64,000 bases of DNA, from positions 2,129,429 through 2,193,428 of the forward strand of contig WMCF01000066.1 of NCBI GenBank assembly GCA_009792885.1. The letters are read 5' to 3'. The notes beneath the pieces are model-generated. The model was not told where the DNA came from. It did no database searches and worked only from the letters and a program-made list of their open reading frames with translations. Numbering within the stretch: position 1 is the stretch's first letter; each line of letters opens with the position of its first letter. Below, one piece after another: positions 11,313 to 23,531 of this stretch. A program made the translations under genes and the position numbers. The DNA comes from Eremophila alpestris peregrina (lineage: Eukaryota > Chordata > Aves > Passeriformes > Alaudidae).

Positions 11313-13150
11313 GAAATATTGTGCAGAAAAAACTTATATATTCCTGCCCATTCAGAGCAATACTTGGTACTAAAACATACACAACCAGTGGAATATTCAG
11401 GGAACCAATTCAACAAATCTTATTGCTGGATTCTCTTCATCCTTGGCAAGGAGCTGACAAATTCAGGGAAGATTGTGGTTCATTTTGTCCTGACAGATGT
11501 CAGAAGGAACAGACAGAGCCCCCCTCATTGCCCAAATCTCATTTCACAGCATCATCACTGATTTCAGAGTGTCCTCTGAGCTGGGATCAGAGTCAGACCT
11601 GAGTGTGGCCACGTGTGTGTGACACATGTTGGGCTGGCTCAGCTCAGTTTAACAATCCTATTCCTGAGTACAGTTTGTATTTGAGACACTGGAGACACAG
11701 TCATCCAATTATAGCAAGCAGAGGGAACTGGGAATGATGTGAATTCTCAAAAGAAAATGGGAAAAAAAAATAGCAGGAGAGTAAATGAAGCAACAAACTG
11801 CAGATGGAAGAGGGCAGCAAGGGCTGGCCAGGGATCCAGCTGGGATTGGGAGGATTAGCAGGCAGCAGGAGAGGAGCAGAGGGAGTTCAAGGAGTCCAGG
11901 TCAGAGGGACACAGTCAGTGGATTTAAGGGAACTGAGCTGATGCAAGTCCCATGCTCTGGGCTTGGGGGAAGGTCTGATTCAGACCAAGGTCGAGGCATT
12001 TCCCAGGTTACCCCGAGGTCTCTGGGAGGAGGCTGACAGCAATCCTGGCCTTTCTGCAAAGGGACACCGGGCACAGCCTGCATTCAGGAGAGCTCTGAGT
12101 TTACCTGCAATGACCTGTCTCCAAAGTCAGCTCTGCCACAGCCTCAGAGACACAACCCCTGTGTACAGCCAGGGGCTGGATATTCCTGGGGAGGACTGGA
12201 GCTGATGGTTACAGGCTTGAAAACCAGTCTGCAAGAGCAAGCTGTGCCAGAAAGGCAGCACAGAATGGAAAGTAACCCACCTAAGAAAGCACATTGCAGA
12301 GCTGAGCAGTCCCTGGGTGGCTGGGAGGATGCAGGGGTGGTTAAACTGCAGTGGGACAGGATCCAGTAAATTGCTTTCCAGTGGCTTGGGAGTTTGTTGT
12401 TGGTTGTCCTGAGCTTTTCCCAGCCAAACCCCTGCACTTACTGTACTTTGGATATCTGTGCTTAGGTGTTATTGCTATTTCACCACGGTTTTATCATAAT
12501 TTGATAAAGAGTGGGATTCCTTTTTGGCATCCCTCTCTCCTGCCTGCTCACTTGGAACAAACACCTGGCCCTTGGATTGTTTTCCAAACTCACTGCTCTC
12601 TGAAGGCAAGGACAACATGAGAGGCACCTGATCCCAGACTCCCAACCCAATTCCACAGACACACAGCCAGTGCCCACGATTTTGGGAGGCAGGGGTTGAG
12701 CAGCTGCAGACAAATCCAGTGCTGTGCTTTATCAGAGCATCTGAGGAGCTGCAGCTCCCACAAGGAGCTGGAACAGGCTGTGCTCCTGCAGAGCCCACCC
12801 GTGCAGACACACAGAGGGCACAAACACTGCTCTGCCAGGCACTGCCAGGCTGCAGGAGGGAAGGAACCTCCCTCCTTGGGGTGCTGCAGGGAGCAGAGGG
12901 GCACAGGCACTGCTCCACTCCATGGGAAACCTCTGAAAACCTCGCCCTCTTCCCTCTTTCTGTTGCAAGCAAGGCTCAGGCAACACTGCAGAAAGTGTTC
13001 TCACCCTGCACCAAGCACCTCACCCTCCACTGCATCCCTGCTCCCAAGGGTGCTCCAGCACTGAATTAAGCTCCAGACACAACAGATCCCAAAGCAGCAC
13101 CAGGCTCCAGGGAATGGATCTTCCCCCCACCCCCAAAGGCTTGCAAGGAG
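11313..13150. other. unique non-coding DNA
   Basis: About 1.8 kb with no TE recognised. At 12,475-13,069 frames of 77-165 codons overlap in five registers over the same bases, which argues against a real exon. Confidence 0.5.
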
Positions 13151-13310
13151 CCTTAAAAACGCCAAATTCCAGAATATTCCATTACACCCTATAATCTCAG
13201 CTTAAGGTTCCCAAGCATGCCTTTAATTTAAGCTTAATAAAGCTGTTATTGTCCACTCATTAATGAGTGCTTATTAAAACCATATTTATTGCACGTGGTG
13301 CTGAGAGATC
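13151..13310. promoter_or_regulatory. candidate conserved non-coding element with 16-bp palindrome
   Basis: AT-rich and repeat-free. It holds a perfect palindrome, cactcattaatgagtg at 13,254-13,269, centred on a TAAT/ATTA homeodomain core, words such as tttaatttaagc and gcttattaaaac, and an E-box CACGTG at 13,292-13,297. Function is inferred from motif clustering only. Confidence 0.3.
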
Positions 13311-15872
13311 TCGCAGAGAGCCCGAGGCAGCAATCCCTCCCTGCAGCCCGTGGTGCTTAATGAGGGATCCATGTGGACAGGGCTGGGAATTCCCAGCAAA
13401 CGTGTTTCCAATAAGCACTTGTCTGAGCTGAGGTGCTGTGCTCATACCTGTGGGTGCAGCCACACCAGATGCAAATGAAATGTGGATTTAGGAGCTGTGT
13501 TTTCACAGCATTCACCTGGCTTTGGGACAGGATGAAAACATGTTACAGTGTGACACCTCACAACAACAAAATATCAGGGTGATATTAATTAATAACAGTT
13601 TAAAAGATACTTAGTGGGGGTGGTGGGCAGCATCCAGACCCTCCTGCATCCTCCCTGCTGCCCAGAACTACCCCCAAATCAAACACTGGCACCACAGGCC
13701 TGAAAATTAATTTTGTTGTGAGGCTGACAGAGTTGCTGATATCCATAGATAATATCAATTCCAGAAGAAAAGCCCTGTGCAAGCACCAGGCTTTTTGCTT
13801 CCCACAGCCCAAGGATAAGAAATATTCTGCTGTTGGTGTGAGGCAAGCTGGCACTGCTCAGTTTAATGAACTTGCAGGAAGCAAAAGCCTTCTGCATCCC
13901 AAAAACTGCATTTTCAATTCCAAGCCTATGGACTGGAGCCTCCTGATTTGGGTGCTGTGGTCCCAATTATTGAAATATCAAGAGTCTCACACTGCAGATA
14001 AGGAAAGTGCATGGAGAAGGAGAGGGAAGACAGGGTTATCAGGGATCTGTCAGGAAAGGCATCTTCCCTTGGCACCACCCTCTGCTGTGTCCTGAGCCAT
14101 CCAAGTGAATCAGTCCCCACCAGAACTGTCTGGGATGGGGATCCTCAGGGAATTTACAGAGCATTCTCTGCCTGGGATGCTTTGGGACCCCTCTCACACC
14201 AGTCACCAGTTCATTGTGTGACAGGGATTCTTGGTTTTGGGATCATTTCCACTATCAAATAATGATGTCTGGGATGCACAAATCGACCCCCCCCCTGCAG
14301 CACTTGTCCCACCCAAGTCACTCACCCAGGTCTGTTTGCTCAGCTCCAGGAGCCTCTCTGGGTCTTACAGAGGGGCTTTTTTAGCTCTGACTTTTGGAAC
14401 GTTCAAAAACACTCCCCCTCCTTCTCATTCCTTGTTTTCCCTCCGAGCAGCTTCGCCAGAAGTTGGGGGCAGGAGGGGAAACACTGCCAGAAAAGCTCCT
14501 AACAACCCTCTTTGGAGACAGGGTTTATACACTCAGCTGTCCCTTGTAAACCAAGCCCTGTGTGAGATTTTTTTTTTTCCCAAACCTTTCAATCCCCTTC
14601 CTTGCCCTCACCCCTCCTGCTTTGCTCATGCTGCAAAAATGCAGGAGAAAAAAATACTTGGGTACAAGAATGTCCTTTTGTGCTGCAGGAGAGAGGGGGC
14701 AAAAGGAAAAAGAAAACAACCAAGCTGCAAAGAGGCAGTGGGGAAGCATCAGCATTGCCTTGGCTGTCCTTTCCTTGAGGGCTCCAGCAGGATTCTGTGG
14801 ATGAAGAAAGGTCCCTCTTCCAGACCCAGGTGCCCCAGACCAGTGTGGCTAAAAACCACCCCGGCAGCATCACCCCCATGGTGTGTGAGGGGAAGTGACA
14901 GCATGGACAGGTTGTGCTGGGATTGTTTTCCTCAAGTCTGTGGGCTGGGGAGGTTCAGATATTGCTTGAGCAGACAAGGTCAAGCTCTACACATGGAGCA
15001 ATCCTTGGTGGGCACTTCTGATCCTGGGAGGAAGCAGGGAAGGGGAGTCCCATGCAAGGTGGGAGATGCTTTTTCATGGAAGTGTTAAATGGGAGGGATC
15101 TCACTTATTTCAGCTGGAGAAGGAACCCATCCTGCTGGCATCCCTCTCCAGGGCCCTTGGTGTGCAGAGCCCCTGTCCCTGCAGGACCTGATGTGGCCCA
15201 AACCCTTTGGAACAGGGAAACACTGAGCACTTTCTAGCTTGGAGCAGGATTAAAAAGCCCCACCAAGCAGGATTTGCTCTGTTGTGGTGAGGATGGACGT
15301 GTCAGCACAGCGAGGATTCCTGGCTCTGGCTGGGACAGGATCACAGTGCAGGAAAGAGGGTGCTGGAAAAGCCTGTCCCTGCTGAGCAGATGTGTGTTCT
15401 CTGCACGCCTGGGAGAAGGAACTGCAGCCAACCCAAACAAGGCAGGGATCTGCCACCTCCCGGGCGGGGAATGGCAGCAGGTGCCCGGGAGCCCAGGGCT
15501 GTGCAGGCAGGCTGGCAGCAGCAGGCATTACTCACAGCATCCTCAGCACAGCTCCAGCATGAGCTCAGGCACAGCCCAGGGCTGGCTGATGCTGTCCCTG
15601 GAGCCATCACGTCATGGGAAGGCATCACCACTGTCAGGGCAGCCGGGGTCCCGTGGTGACACCCGTGATGGATGAGCACCTGGCTGCTGCAGGGCCTGGC
15701 CTGGCAGCTTCACCCCCTGAGCTCATGGAAATGCTGCACACATGGAGCTGGCCCCTTCCCAAAGGCTCTCCTGCCTCGCACAGGGGGTCCCTGCTCACGG
15801 AGCTCTGCTCCACACGCGGAGGCACCAGGGAGAGCCAGGAGACATCCACAGGCTGCAGGAGTTGGTGAGGAG
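13311..15872. other. unique non-coding DNA, GC-rich toward 15.2-15.9 kb
   Basis: No TE recognised. The 285-codon plus frame at 14,231-15,088 has no recognisable domain, no splice or promoter context, and low-complexity P/S/L stretches. A 9-bp hairpin (ctcccgggc/gcccgggag) lies at 15,457-15,491. Confidence 0.45.
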
Positions 15873-16317
15873 GGATGCCTTGGGAAGGATGAGCTGGAAC
15901 AGACTGGACAGAGCTAGAGAATAAAGTAGGTACTTATTGAAAGGTCTCTAAGGGTACACCTTGGGCAGTACAAGAGCCACCCACGGTGGACCCAAAATGG
16001 GCACAAAATGGACACCTGGTCATGAGGTCTCACACTTTTATAAGTTTTGGTCTATTTGCATATTGAGGTTAATTGTCCAATTACAGTTTCAGGTTATGAA
16101 GTCCCATCCTTCTTGTTTTCTGTCTTCAGCCCACCCTTGTTTGTGCTTTTGGGCCTGAAATCTTGTGCTCCTTGTCCTTGATGTCCAGCAGGAAAAGGAT
16201 TTGTTTTGTCTACCAACTCTGAGAAAAGAGCTTACTAACACTGAATGTGAGGCTCAGAACTGCACCCCCAGGCAGCACAGAATCTGAAAACCATGAAAGC
16301 TCCAACTTAAGGCATCA
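15873..16317 (-). mobile_element. solo LTR, TGATGCC family, 445 bp
   Basis: Sense strand is minus. It starts tgatgcc (complement of ggcatca at 16,311-16,317) and ends near ggcatcc. Flanks show a matching 4-bp repeat, ggag, at 15,869-15,872 and 16,318-16,321. Promoter parts on the minus strand: octamer ATGCAAAT (16,054-16,061) and TATA box TATAAA (16,037-16,042), then an AATAAG poly-A-like word (about 15,934). No internal gag/pol beside it, so it is a solo LTR from recombination between two LTRs. Confidence 0.88.
16037..16061 (-). promoter_or_regulatory. LTR core promoter: octamer plus TATA box
   Basis: On the minus strand ATGCAAAT (16,054-16,061) is followed 11 bp later by TATAAA (16,037-16,042). 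The same pair occurs in the sister LTR at 50,403-50,433. The octamer is the known POU-factor (Oct-1/Oct-4) site. Present activity is unknown. Confidence 0.6.
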
Positions 16318-16518
16318 GGAGCTCTTGCCTGTCTTCCTCAGGGCAGGAAAAGCACCAGCCACCTCCTGCATTCTGAAAGGGCTCTTCTCCAAGATGACAG
16401 TGCAAGGAGAACCCCAGGGATCACCATCCTTCAGGCACAAGGTGTAAAAGCAGCAGGACACGTCCCTTCCCAAGCTGGGCTGCACTGAGGTGCCAACCAA
16501 GAGGTAAAATCCTTTAAC

Positions 16519-16770
16519 ACTCACGAATCAGGAGAGGGTGAGGTTGGATATCAGGGAAAGGTTCTTCCCCCAGAGGGTCTGGGCACTGCCCAGGCTCCCC
16601 AGGGAATGGGCACGGCCCCAAAGCTGCCAGAGCTCCAGGAGGGTTTGAACACCACTCCTAGGGATGCACTGGTGGGATTGTTGGGGTGTCTCTGCAGGTC
16701 CTGGGGTTGGACTGGATCATCCCTGTGGCCCTTCCCAACTCAGGATTTTGTATGATTCCATGAACATCCC
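16519..16770 (+). mobile_element. CR1 LINE 3' end, second subfamily type
   Basis: Contains 'ggttcttcccccagagggtc', 'gggattgttggggtgtctct' and 'ggggttggactggatcatcc', closing with 'cccttcccaactcagga' and 'tatgattccatga'. The 'cccaactcagga' ending differs from the 'cccaaaccattct' ending of most copies, so it is a different CR1 subfamily. Confidence 0.9.
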
Positions 16771-16984
16771 ATGAATTTGAGGTAACATTCAAGACAGGAG
16801 AGGTCAGAGGATTTCTGCACTCAGAGCCCTGACAGCTCCCTGGTGCCTGAGGCTGTTTTCAAACCCCTGCAATTCATGGGCCTTCCATCCCCTCACAGAG
16901 CCCAAACCCGAGGAGGGTCTTGTTTTTATTAAAATGTTTTACATCTTTTATAACCTCCCTGCCAGCTGGATGGCTGCACTCTCA
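16771..16984. other. short unique spacer
   Basis: No repeat or gene seen. Confidence 0.5.
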
Positions 16985-17135
16985 GGGCAATTATATGCAT
17001 CATCTAAACATCATCTGAAATGAAAGGACTTCATTTAATTAGGTTATTTAAATGACACATTTGCTGGAAAAAGCCAAGCAGACTTAACAGGATATTTAAT
17101 GCTCACGTTCGTTTGCATGAGTATTATTATCTGAA
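16985..17135. promoter_or_regulatory. candidate conserved non-coding element
   Basis: Repeat-free AT-rich patch with clustered developmental-factor-type words: ttcatttaattagg (about 17,028), ttatttaaatgac (about 17,044), ggatatttaatgctc (about 17,090) and cgtttgcatgag (about 17,110). Inference from composition only. Confidence 0.3.
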
Positions 17136-17712
17136 GCCTGGGAAATGGAGGGCAGAATTCCTGGTGACTCCAGAGGCTGTGGAGCAGATGTTGGCAAAAA
17201 AAAAAGGGTCAGAGAGATGACACAGGAGCTGCCACCTGAAAAGAGTGGCATCACTGCCATGGTGGAGGTTTCTGAAGGGAATTCTCCCTTTGGTCACAAG
17301 CCTGTGGTTTTTTTCTGCCCTACAGAAATAGTCCTGCCCACAAGGTTAAACTGTTTTTTCCTCCTGCTTTTCTCCTGATTTCCTCTGTGTGGAAAAGAAA
17401 GCACAAAGATGTTTTAAAAATGGAAAATACTTTCCCTACAGCAAACCAAACTTCAAAGCACATCTGCTGTTGAAAAACAAGAAAACTGGGATTTCCTACC
17501 AAACCCAAGAGGTGTAGCTCCAATTCCTTCAGCTCCTTACTCCCAAATTTGAGAAGTCTAAACTTAAGTGGAGATTTTAAGTCTATTTTAGAGTCATGAC
17601 AGAAAATACTTCCAATTTCAATACCTTCTAAAACACACACTGCAGGTGCCAGAGGCAGAGGAGGCACAGGGTGGAAGACACAGTCTCAGCATCACACCAA
17701 GAACCAAACATG
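17136..17712. other. unique non-coding DNA
   Basis: An A-run at about 17,196-17,205; no TE or exon recognised. Confidence 0.5.
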
Positions 17713-17788
17713 AAAAAACCCCAACAAAACCCCAACCAACCAACTACAACAAAAAAACCCCAACCCCAAACCCACCACAAAAACAACC
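17713..17788. repeat. A/C-only low-complexity tract
   Basis: About 76 bp of almost pure A and C on the plus strand (a single T), with CCCC runs at 17,719, 17,730, 17,758 and 17,764 and CCC at 17,771. The minus strand is therefore G/T-only with five G-runs. The 74-codon Trp/Gly/Phe-rich minus frame is this tract translated. Confidence 0.85.
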
Positions 17789-19037
17789 TCCTTCTCCACT
17801 TTGCACATTCAACCTTTTCAGATGGTGTTATCTCCATTCTGCTGGAACACACAGAGCTCAGACAGCTTCTCTTTCTGCACAGGCAGTGAGCAGTGCTGAG
17901 AGTTAAAAGCCAATCCCTAATTCAATATTTTCCCTACTGAAACACAGAACAACAAATACAACAGATGAAAAAAAGAGAATCCTGAGAATTGTCCTTGGGA
18001 AACAGATAGGAAGGACACATCTGTTGTGTCTTAGACTTAAATGAGGAATTACTGGAAAATGTTTAGATTTCTCTGACTGCATGAAGTGTTTCGAAACACC
18101 CTTTTCCACAGTTTCTCAGGAAGAATGAGACATGGACCTTTCATGCTTTCCTAGATGCTACTCCAGGTTATCCCTGTGAGTGATGCAGTGCCTGAAAGTC
18201 TGAATCCTGGCCACAGCTGTTCCCAGCAGGCAGCAGAAGGCACGAGGCTCTGTGAAACCCCTCTCCTTCAGCCCTGTGCCCAGGGCAGGGAGCAGCTCCA
18301 GGGCTTTTCCCTCTGCCCCTTCCAGCCCAGGAAGCGGCCAAAAATGTCACTGAGTGAGTCACCAGCACTGCAAACCTCTGTGAGCCCAGCTCTTGGCTCT
18401 TGCATGACACAACCACTTGGCACTTGGCCTTCACTCTCCCTTTAAACCACATCTCTATAACCCACATCAAACCCCATGGGACACAAGCTCTGCTCCACAG
18501 CTCTCTCATCATGTCACACACACCCTCCTCTGTCCCCAGCACTCCAGGACACAGCAGTCCATGAGGCTGAAGGAATAAAAGCAGAGGTGCCTCTTGAAGC
18601 TGCAGGAGCTGCTCTTAAATCCTGACACTTCTTGAGACGTGAAAAGCTTTGGAGGGGAAAAAGCTTTTGCTCGTCAGGGAGGTAGCAAGGAGAGTAATTC
18701 CCTGGGAATTTCCTGGCCACAGGCAGCCTGCAGCTGTGGGAATAGGTAGGGAAGGCAGGGTGGGGTGCAGGAGGCAGTGAGAGGAAGGGAAATGGAGAAT
18801 ATTGCACATGGGTAAGTCCCTGGACTGGGAAGGGAAAGGCTGCAGGAACATCCCAGGCTGCTGGGATGCAAATGCCTCCAGGGTTTGCCTCCACAGGGGA
18901 GCATTTTGGCACCTGGGTTGGGCTGGGAGCACAGCTCAGTGGGAATGCAGTGACCCCAGGGCCCCAGGCACACCACACTCTCTGTATGAGGACATTCAGA
19001 TCAGAACATCTTTTAGTAATAATAACTTTCATTATGA
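17789..19037. other. unique non-coding DNA
   Basis: No TE recognised. The 172-codon minus frame at 18,514-19,032 overlaps two other frames of 100-105 codons and has no domain. Confidence 0.5.
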
Positions 19038-19302
19038 GGCATAGAGTGACAGGACAAGGGGGAATGGCCTTAGAATGAAGGGGGGGAGGTTTAAATTAGA
19101 GATTAGGAAGAAATTCTTCCCTGTGAGGCCCTGGCACAGGTTGCCCCAAGAGGCTGTGGACTCCCCAGCCCTGGAATTGTCCAAGGCCAGGTTGGACAGG
19201 GCTTGGAGCAGCCTGGGATGACTGAAGGTGTTACAGCAGGGGCTGGAATGAGATGAGCTTTAGGGTCCCTTCCAACCCAAACCATTCTGGCATTCTATTA
19301 TT
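19038..19302 (+). mobile_element. CR1 LINE 3' end, about 265 bp
   Basis: Reads 'gtgacaggacaagggggaat', 'aggaagaaattcttccctgt', 'ggcccaaggccag'-type blocks, 'gttggacagggcttggagc' and 'cccttccaacccaaaccatt', ending 'ctggcattctatta'. Nearly complete 3' UTR and well preserved, so probably a younger copy. Confidence 0.95.
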
Positions 19303-20280
19303 ATCCTTTGGCATGATTATCCCAATTTGATGCTCAACACCACCTCACCCTGCCCACCCTGCTGCAGTTTCTAAACCCTCTCCCTACCAAGACAACAATT
19401 CCCTGACTGCAGCTGAGCTGGATTTTGCTGCAGCCCATCTGTGAGAGCTCAGCATGAGCTGCCTGTGCTTTCACACAGAGCTCCAGGCAAAGGGAAAGTG
19501 CTTCCAGAGGGTTCAGGCGAGTCCAACTCACCATTTCCAAACCCAGCAGAATCCCAGGGAAACCTCTCCATGGCTTGGACCTGCAGGGCAGGCACTTGGA
19601 GAGGTCTGTGGGGAGGAAAAGAGCCCTGGAAAAAAAAAAAAAAAAGAAAGTCTGAGAAATTTACTGAGCTTGGCTTGGTATGTGGTTGTGCATCAGAGCT
19701 GGGTAAATGAAGATCTCAGAAAAAGCTTGGTTTGGCTCAAGCCAGAACAAACTTTTTCCAAAAATGAATAAAGAAACTGAAAACCAGATCCCCAAATAGC
19801 TTCAGTTCTTTTCCTGCTGTTTCCAAAACTCCATTTCTTCTGGTGAATTAACTTTTTTGGACCTCCTACAATGAAACAGCCACTTCTGAATCCAAACAGA
19901 GCAACCCAGAGCACGTTCAAATAAACACTCTCCTTGTGTGTATTTGTACCTTTCATCATCTGCTAAGTTTTGTGTAGGGCTTATTTGTGTTTGTAAACTT
20001 TGGGATAAAGGTGCTCTGAGAGTTTACTTCCATGTAACATCACACATCCAAATAAACTGCAGCACAAATCCCATCCAGATTTACCTTTCCCCCCAATTTC
20101 ATACTTGAATTTCCTCCTGCCCTAAACCAACAACAACAAAGCCAATGAGGAAAAGTGAACACAAACAACTTTGTTCTCTCGATTCCAGGCTGCAAAAAGC
20201 TCAAGGATTCCTATCTACAAATCCAGCCAGAAGATTCCAAAAATGGTTGTGGGATTGGCAGCAGCAAGAGATTAATCACT
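19303..20280. other. unique non-coding DNA with a poly-A run
   Basis: A-run of about 16 at 19,629-19,645. No poly-A signal at a suitable distance, so no retrocopy is called. Confidence 0.5.
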
Positions 20281-22035
20281 TTTAATGATACTTAACATTC
20301 CCACTTCAAATTAATTTAGGTCTTCACGAACCATTTGATTTCAGAATGGGTGAAGAAAACTGGCAGCCAAAGGCACCACAGAAATGGGACTGCTGGGATC
20401 AGTGTGACCCTGAGTGTGATCCCTGTTTCCTCCTGTGGTTCAAAACACGCAGGCAGGCTGGTGAAGATGGAAAAAAATCCCCCAAAAATCACCAGATGGA
20501 GATGAGAGAAAGCAAAGTGTGTCTGTTTCTCTCCACACCCTGACACACAGGATGAGAAGCACATCAGGCTCTCCAAAGTTTTCAGTCCAGCATCCCCTGA
20601 AAACACAAACATGACCAAAGGCATCCCCAAAGTTGTGTCCAGTGTCATTTCACCTCTCAGCAACAAAATTGGGAACCTGGATTTTTTGTCTGACAGCTGG
20701 CCCAAGACACAGCACACGTGCAGAACAATTCTTCACCACAGAGGATGTGATTTCCATTATTTCCACCCCTACCAGATGGTTTTTTTGGGAAAAACTCATG
20801 GGGTGCAGGCAATGAGAGCCTTCCTGAGCAAAAGGGCTGCTGAATCTCCTCCTGCAAGGGTCTCCCTTTCTGTTCAATAATGGAAGAAGCAAAAAGAAGA
20901 TGGGGAAAAGTAATAACCACATTCCTTCAAAAAAACTCCTCAAACAGTTTTCTTGTGAATTGCATGTCCAGAAAATCATTTTTGTGGGCTTATTTTATCA
21001 AAACCATCCCACTTCCTCAGTCAATAATGAGCCATTATCCATTACATGATATTTCTGTCCTGTAACTTAAGGTCTTGCCTGTGTTTCTCTGCACTGCAAT
21101 GAAAAAATGTCTTGTCTGTGAAAAACCACTCACTAATCTGAATTTTCCAGTTGTTGGCAGCTCAGAGGTTGGTTTTTCTCCCCCTTTTTCTTCACAATTG
21201 CTTGTTGACTGGTTTAAGAAAACATCCCTGCCCTCAGTTATCTCTTCTCTCCAGCAAAGAGAACTCCCAGTGAAACTCTGATATTCCACATGCCAGACAA
21301 TGAACTGCAGCAGAAGCCACGGGCACAGAAACCCATCCAGCCCCACACAGCTGCAGGTATTTCAGAAAACTCCCAGCAAGGAATAAAACCAGGGACTTAC
21401 CCATTCCCTGAGTGGTTTGCAAACACCTTGAGCTAGGCTCTGACCCTGTCTCAAGAGACCACTTCCTTCCTCTTGGATACACAAATCCAGAGTGATTTCC
21501 CACAAATCAGGGTCACAGGGATGTAGGACTGCACCAGAAGAAGGGAGACCAGCCCTGCTGCATCCCTGCTCTGGGTCTGACTTCCTGATTCCAGCTCCCA
21601 GATGCAACAGCTGAGTTCCAGTGGTTTGCAGCAACAAACAGGTTTTAATAATTGCACTGGAAGTGCCTCTGCATTGCTGCTGCTTTTCCTGGTGACCCCC
21701 TGGTGTCTGGGAGCTGCTGATATTGCATTTCTCCTCTCGGATATTTGATACCACGATCCATCTGATCCCCCTCGGAGCCTTCCCGTGGTCCCTCCCATCT
21801 CCTTTGTAATTCTAAGGAATTACTCTGGGCATCAGCAGCACAGAGCCTTCCTCCCACCGTCAGCCAAAGCCAAACTTGTCCAGCTGGGTCTGCCATTGGT
21901 TTTCTTTAATTCCACACCCTTGTTCTGCCTGGGGATGAGGCAGATGCTTTGCTGTGGGGCTGCACCCTCCTCTCCTTTCCTTAGGAAGCACCAAGAGCAG
22001 AACGAGGTTATAAATTTCTCCTGATTGTTTTGAAT
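20281..22035. other. unique non-coding DNA
   Basis: No TE recognised. Frames of 100-133 codons (20,316-20,717; 21,362-21,798) overlap on the same strand in different registers and have no family match. Confidence 0.5.
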
Positions 22036-22395
22036 TTGGAAGAAGGAGAAATTACCCCCTCCCTAGAATCCTAGTTTTTCTGCCTCAGTTTACAGTTTCA
22101 AGGAGAATTAAGGGCCCTTGTGTTTATTTCACAGCTCTCCAGATGCAGTCCCAGCGCTACATTAAGTAAAAACAGATGAACTGAACCCATTAACCTCTTT
22201 GGGACACTGTCTCCAAACATTATGGAAGTCAACATCCTTGGAGAAGCATCTGATTCCCTGAAAGGTGAGGTGATTCCTAATGAATCTCTCCAGGGGAGTT
22301 CGAAGAGGGAGGTGGAATTTTTGCACATGAGATCCCGGGGACGCTTTTGGCCGCGCCGTGCTAATAAATAAGGACTAATTTTTGAGAGCATAACT
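22036..22395. promoter_or_regulatory. candidate conserved non-coding element
   Basis: Repeat-free and mixed composition, including a local CpG cluster (ggccgcgccgtg at about 22,349) beside AT-rich words (gctaataaataaggactaat). Sharply different from the pyrimidine-rich surroundings. Inference only. Confidence 0.25.
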
Positions 22396-23102
22396 CATGC
22401 TGGTGGGAGATAAGAAAGGAATGCAAGTTCCCTCCGAGAGCAGCCTAGGAGAGAGTTATCCTGCAGGATCAGAGCAGGACTAGAGTCAACAGCAGAGGCC
22501 AGTGGCCAATAATAAATCCAGCCTCGTGAGCAGACCCCAAATCGCGGATTCCCACCCGTCAGGCAGCGGGGGAGCAGGAGAAGAGCCAAACTCTCCTCAC
22601 AGAGCAACAGCTTGGGGTTTGCAACACAAACTCCATTCAAATAGCAGGGCCTTTATCTCAGATTTGAGGGGGATGTGTTTCCTCCAAGGGGACACAACAG
22701 GAGACAGCAGCAGTGCTCCCAGCAGAGGTGTCTGTGGCACTCCTGCTCAGGGAATCCTCAGGGAGGAGGGGGTCAGGTCCAAGTGGTTTCAAGCTGGAGG
22801 CTGTCCCAGGCAGCCCAACACTTCTCCACACTCAAGAGAAGCAAACCTGGTTCCCTCTGCTCCTGCTCTGCCTGCTCCTCATGTCCCAAGGGATGGAGGT
22901 TCAACCAGCACCTCAGCAATGACAGGTCGCCTCCATCATCCCATGGATTTAAAATCCCCATCCCTAAATGTTCAGTTGTTTAGAAACCCCAGATAATGTG
23001 CATTAATCTTCTTGCCCTGCCCCTCACGCTCTGGTTGCCTGAATTTTCCCCTCTAACTTTCACCACAGGAAGGTTTTCACCACAACTTCACTGAACCATA
23101 AA
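22396..23102. other. unique non-coding DNA
   Basis: Nothing supported. The 164-codon plus frame at 22,502 overlaps others in two registers. Confidence 0.5.
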
Positions 23103-23160
23103 AGCATGGAGTGGTTTGGGTTGGAAGGGACCCCCCTGCCATGGACCAGGACCCTGCATG
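23103..23160 (-). mobile_element. short CR1 3'-tip fragment
   Basis: gtggtttgggttggaaggga followed at once by 'cccccctgccatgga', i.e. the terminal block with the 'aagatcatccagttcca' part deleted. Confidence 0.75.
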
Positions 23161-23531
23161 GCCAGTTTGTCCCTCCTCCTTCAACTCTAACAAGCTGAAT
23201 CCATGGCTAAATCCTGTCCTGACACATTCATGTTCCCAGGATTAATCCTGTAAGGAGTAATTAATATTTAATTGGGAATCCTGACCTAAATTCTACAGCT
23301 CTAGCCTAAAACTTGGCAAACTCTCTGTGTCTATCCTGACCCTTTCAAATCTGAGTTTTAGAGGTCTCCTAATCCTGGGTACACACTCCAAAGGCTGCCA
23401 AATCCATTGGTATAACAGGACATTTCCCATTCCTTGCGCTTTTCAGAGAACTCCAGTTTCTGCTCTCTGGGGGCTGTGTACACATCTCCTACTTCATCTG
23501 TTCCATTTTTTTTTGGAGCCAGCTTTGCTGT
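23161..23531. other. unique spacer
   Basis: Includes an AT-rich stretch at 23,230-23,290; no feature supported. Confidence 0.45.

Noticed and set aside
12475..13069. Stack of overlapping frames on both strands
   Set aside because: Five registers open over the same bases indicates low stop density and not coding selection.
14231..15088. 285-codon plus-strand open frame
   Set aside because: No recognisable domain or compositional signature of a protein, poly-Phe from a T-run, overlapping frames on the other strand, and no splice or promoter context. Frames this long occur by chance in stop-poor DNA of this length.
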